The notes under the pieces were generated by a model that saw nothing but the letters and a program-made list of their open reading frames with translations, had not been told where the DNA came from and did no database searches. Positions 61,850 to 64,000 of a stretch of DNA of 64,000 bases are shown here, one piece after another. This stretch comes from an uncultured Muribaculaceae bacterium. Lineage in GTDB: Bacteria > Bacteroidota > Bacteroidia > Bacteroidales > Muribaculaceae. The translations under genes were made by a program, and so were the position numbers. Numbering within the stretch: the first letter of the stretch is position 1; every line of letters begins with the position of its first letter. The DNA lies in contig CAJUCW010000001.1 in assembly GCA_910585275.1 (NCBI GenBank), forward strand, positions 1 through 64,000, written 5' to 3'.

Positions 61850-62272
61850 ATAAACTAACCTACAATTTGAAATTCAGCACTTAATACTCCACCAATTCGC
61901 CATATCGTTTAAAGAATGGTACGAAAATCTGAGCAATAATTATATGAGCAATAATTATATAGGGGTGTAACTATGCTGATAATCAGCATGGTTCTGTATT
62001 TGCAGTGTACTAATAGTGTACTTTTGGGGAAGTTGAGGGAAAGTGAAGGAAAATGAGTTTGATATTTTTATGGGGCGTTAAGGATATTTAACTGCGTTGC
62101 TTTTCCTGTTTTTTTCGGTTTAGTACACCTAATTTTTTTGAGATTTCCACTTTCTCCATTTCAGGAATTATCTTTTACATGTCTTGTTGATTTCGGACAA
62201 TCATCAGCGCGATATATATATCAGATACATTTCAAAGCCAAGTTAGCGATACGATTCACAAGGTCGAATCTT
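61850..62272. other. Intergenic stretch with small repeats
   Basis: No gene seen. It holds a perfect 2x15-bp tandem (GAGCAATAATTATAT, 61931-61960), a perfect palindrome ATGCTGAT-A-ATCAGCAT (61973-61989), and GTGTAC twice nearby (about 62006-62022). Composition is AT-rich. It could be an attachment or regulatory region, but nothing decides that. Confidence 0.5.
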
Positions 62273-63709
62273 TTAAGATTTGACTTCCCAATGACCGTTT
62301 TTGTCGCTTCCTTCTCTGTTCAACAATCCCATTTCACGAAGAGCCTTTGTAGTTCTCTTTGCTGTTTTTTCAGTTACAGTCATAAGGGCGGCAAGTTCCC
62401 TATGCGTTACGTTCGGATTGGATTCGATTATTTCTAAGGCCTTTTTTTGTGTTTCAGTAAGATTTACAGGGACATTTACAGGGACATTTACAGGGACATT
62501 TACAGGGACATCATTTTCCTTCGTTGTCTTATTTACCGGCGGATAAGCTCGGGCGGAGACCTTTAATATAAAGGCATCAAGATGGTAAGTAGGCGGCAAC
62601 ATATTCACAGCCTCCATTTCTCTGCTCATACGATCAACACCTTCTCCAAATTCCTTTACAAACTTGTATGCTTTCAGAAACTGTGCAATGTGAGGATTGC
62701 GTGAGAAGTGCGTGTGACGAATGTTGTCAGGCTTCACATTGCCTGGCAATGTGCCGGGACTCTCAAATACAAGACGGTCATCGAACATCTTTACTTGTAT
62801 TTCAGTGCCACGGATCGCATAATCACGGTGGCATTCGGAGTTGACCGTGAGTTCTTGTAGTACAAAATGAGGATATTCCCGTTTGGTTACAAACCGTCCG
62901 TCCTGCCCGAGATAGGTAGGCTCGTCAATCTGTAATTCAAGCAGTTCAACCATCTTGTTTATCTGATTGAGAATAGTGCCCTCAAATGTAATGTCTTTGA
63001 CTACATTCATCTCGGCTCCGACTTTCTCCTCTGTACCTCGATACTTTATGAAACGGATTCTTGCACGGGGAAAGAATCGTTGAGGATTATTTCCGAACAA
63101 AAGAATCGCAGCCGCACTTATTCGCTGGCCTAAATCGGATTCAATTACATAATCGTTGTTCTCGGTCAGAAACTCCATTACAGACTTCCCATATCCGAGG
63201 ACATTCATATAATCCTTTACAGCAGACAGATCCAAATCCTCTATCGTTGCGTTTGCAACAGGAGTATCTTCAAAAGACTGCACTCCTTTGTCGTACATCA
63301 GTTGCATACGTTCCAAAAAAGTCAATTTTCGCGACTTGTCGCCTATTCTAAGATAGCACTCGTCATTCTGAGTGGCGTGGAGATCAACGCTCGGCTGGAT
63401 ATGAAAAAGCAATATTTTATCATGCTCTCCATTCCTGTTAGTGCAGTCCATTAGGTCAAACGTAGCTTTTACCGTAGGATTACAGTAATCATAAGGTACA
63501 CGGAGTAGCTCATTCAAATGCTTCTCACTTGAACATACACCCTCAATCTCCCGTTTGCGGTCAGAGATACCGACTGCGAGTTCTCCACCGTCAGCATTAG
63601 CCATAGCCACAAAAGTGACGGCCAGACCTTTCGGATCAATTGCAAAGCTCTTGCAATCAAAAGTCTGACCTTCCTCACGAGTCAATATGTCATCAATAGT
63701 CATGTTCAT
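62273..63709 (-). CDS. AlbA_2/Schlafen-type ATP-binding transcriptional regulator
   Basis: 478 residues. N-terminal AlbA_2 domain (about 1-130: EGQTFDCKSFAIDPKGLAVT, MANADGGELAVGISD), a middle region, then an ATP-binding HATPase_c_4-like part (about 270-380: ELTVNSECHRDYAI, LVFESPGTLPGNVKPDNIRH, FGEGVDRMSREME). A Val-Pro-Val-Asn repeat linker follows, then a winged helix (about 425-478: ALEIIESNPNVTHRELAALM). Such genes are common in Bacteroidetes; some accompany mobile elements, and the function is poorly known. A -7 box TAACTTTG precedes it. Confidence 0.85.
   Translation of the reverse strand: MNMTIDDILTREEGQTFDCKSFAIDPKGLAVTFVAMANADGGELAVGISDRKREIEGVCSSEKHLNELLRVPYDYCNPTVKATFDLMDCTNRNGEHDKILLFHIQPSVDLHATQNDECYLRIGDKSRKLTFLERMQLMYDKGVQSFEDTPVANATIEDLDLSAVKDYMNVLGYGKSVMEFLTENNDYVIESDLGQRISAAAILLFGNNPQRFFPRARIRFIKYRGTEEKVGAEMNVVKDITFEGTILNQINKMVELLELQIDEPTYLGQDGRFVTKREYPHFVLQELTVNSECHRDYAIRGTEIQVKMFDDRLVFESPGTLPGNVKPDNIRHTHFSRNPHIAQFLKAYKFVKEFGEGVDRMSREMEAVNMLPPTYHLDAFILKVSARAYPPVNKTTKENDVPVNVPVNVPVNVPVNLTETQKKALEIIESNPNVTHRELAALMTVTEKTAKRTTKALREMGLLNREGSDKNGHWEVKS
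62465..62511 (-). repeat. 12-bp in-frame tandem repeat in the AlbA_2 gene
   Basis: Nearly four copies of ACAGGGACATTT (plus-strand reading) encode the linker VPVNVPVNVPVNVPVN. A change in copy number alters linker length by four residues and keeps the frame. Confidence 0.9.
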
Positions 63710-63738
63710 AATCAGCTATGGCATCAATGCCAACAATG

Positions 63739-63746
63739 CAAAGTTA
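63739..63746 (-). promoter_or_regulatory. -7 element of the AlbA_2 gene
   Basis: TAACTTTG on the minus strand, 29 bases before the ATG at 63709. No TTTG at standard -33 spacing. Confidence 0.5.
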
Positions 63747-63749
63747 CGA

Positions 63750-64000
63750 AAATATCCTGACATATTGATGATTACAGCGAAATTATATCATCATAAGCAT
63801 TTTACAACTTTAAAATAAAAGCGGCAAGAGAGGGAGCGGCCTTAATTGTTGGCGGCGGGATGCCGTCAAAAGGTGACGGTGCAGGCACTGACACCCATTG
63901 ACCGCATCGCACCTATGGGCACCGGCGGAACACCGATAACCGGCAACGCCTCCGAGGTAAGCATCGGGGACGCTGCTTTTACCTCTGAGACTCTATGCCG
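63750..64000. other. Right-edge stretch, unresolved
   Basis: The last 180 bases become GC-rich. An open frame on the minus strand would run in from the right edge to a stop at 63866, and another is open on the plus strand to the edge; neither translation is recognisable, so I assign no gene. Confidence 0.3.

Noticed and set aside
63866..64000. Possible end of a gene entering from the right edge
   Set aside because: Both strands are open and neither translation is recognisable; too short to call.

Overview
The window reads as a chromosomal segment of a gut Bacteroidales bacterium, and a Muribaculaceae-like genus is my best guess. The support is indirect: near-consensus Bacteroidetes promoters (TTTG, 19-21 bases, TAnnTTTG) before several genes and the tRNA; few clear Shine-Dalgarno sequences; a SecA of Bacteroidetes length; a PorE-like type 9 secretion lipoprotein; GH28 and GH29 glycosidases; and SPII lipoproteins with the S-C-x-(D/N) style of the phylum. 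The species cannot be fixed from sequence alone.

Layout. 0.4-6 kb: a carboxyltransferase with two biotinyl domains (OadA/PycB type), a GH28 pectin-type hydrolase, a toxin-antitoxin pair bracketed by a 43-bp copy of the end of the GH28 gene, and an orphan gene. 6-20.4 kb, minus strand: one long operon of membrane-fusion protein, ABC ATPase, three tandem pairs of FtsX/MacB-type permeases, TolC, a sigma-54 enhancer-binding response regulator and a histidine kinase with almost no periplasmic loop. A good sigma-54 promoter (-24/-12) lies just upstream of its first gene. This is the most interesting system here. 20.6-26.3 kb: ROK sugar kinase, GH29 fucosidase, CutC and a secreted transglutaminase-like protein. 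26.6-36.1 kb: housekeeping genes (RluB-type pseudouridine synthase with a long repeat tail, AsnRS, a DUF4105 membrane protein, a catalytically degenerate alkaline-phosphatase-fold protein, SecA). 36.2-37.2 kb: an Rpn/PD-(D/E)XK nuclease. 37.25-43.2 kb: an AT-rich, all-minus-strand accessory island that ends in a truncated tyrosine recombinase beside tRNA-Gly(CCC). It holds a YkuD_2 L,D-transpeptidase, a membrane-anchored Cys-His-Asp protein, a lipoprotein and a strong candidate structured RNA. 43.4-44.8 kb: a GYF_2/CD225 protein and a second copy stopped by TGA at a conserved Trp. 44.9-50.7 kb: a complete RND efflux operon. 50.8-61.7 kb: envelope genes (a protein with a possible type 9 sorting tail, OmpA, a coiled-coil lipoprotein, a PorE-like protein, a beta-barrel), adk, hpt and a DUF2461 gene. 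62.3-63.7 kb: an AlbA_2/Schlafen-type regulator with a 12-bp in-frame repeat.

Two kinds of intergenic repeat recur. One is a REP-like palindrome with an ACATGCC stem, found at four loci (five copies plus one variant). The other is a set of spacers built from short near-repeated words, often folded as long inverted repeats, that begin at or next to the stop codon of the upstream gene.
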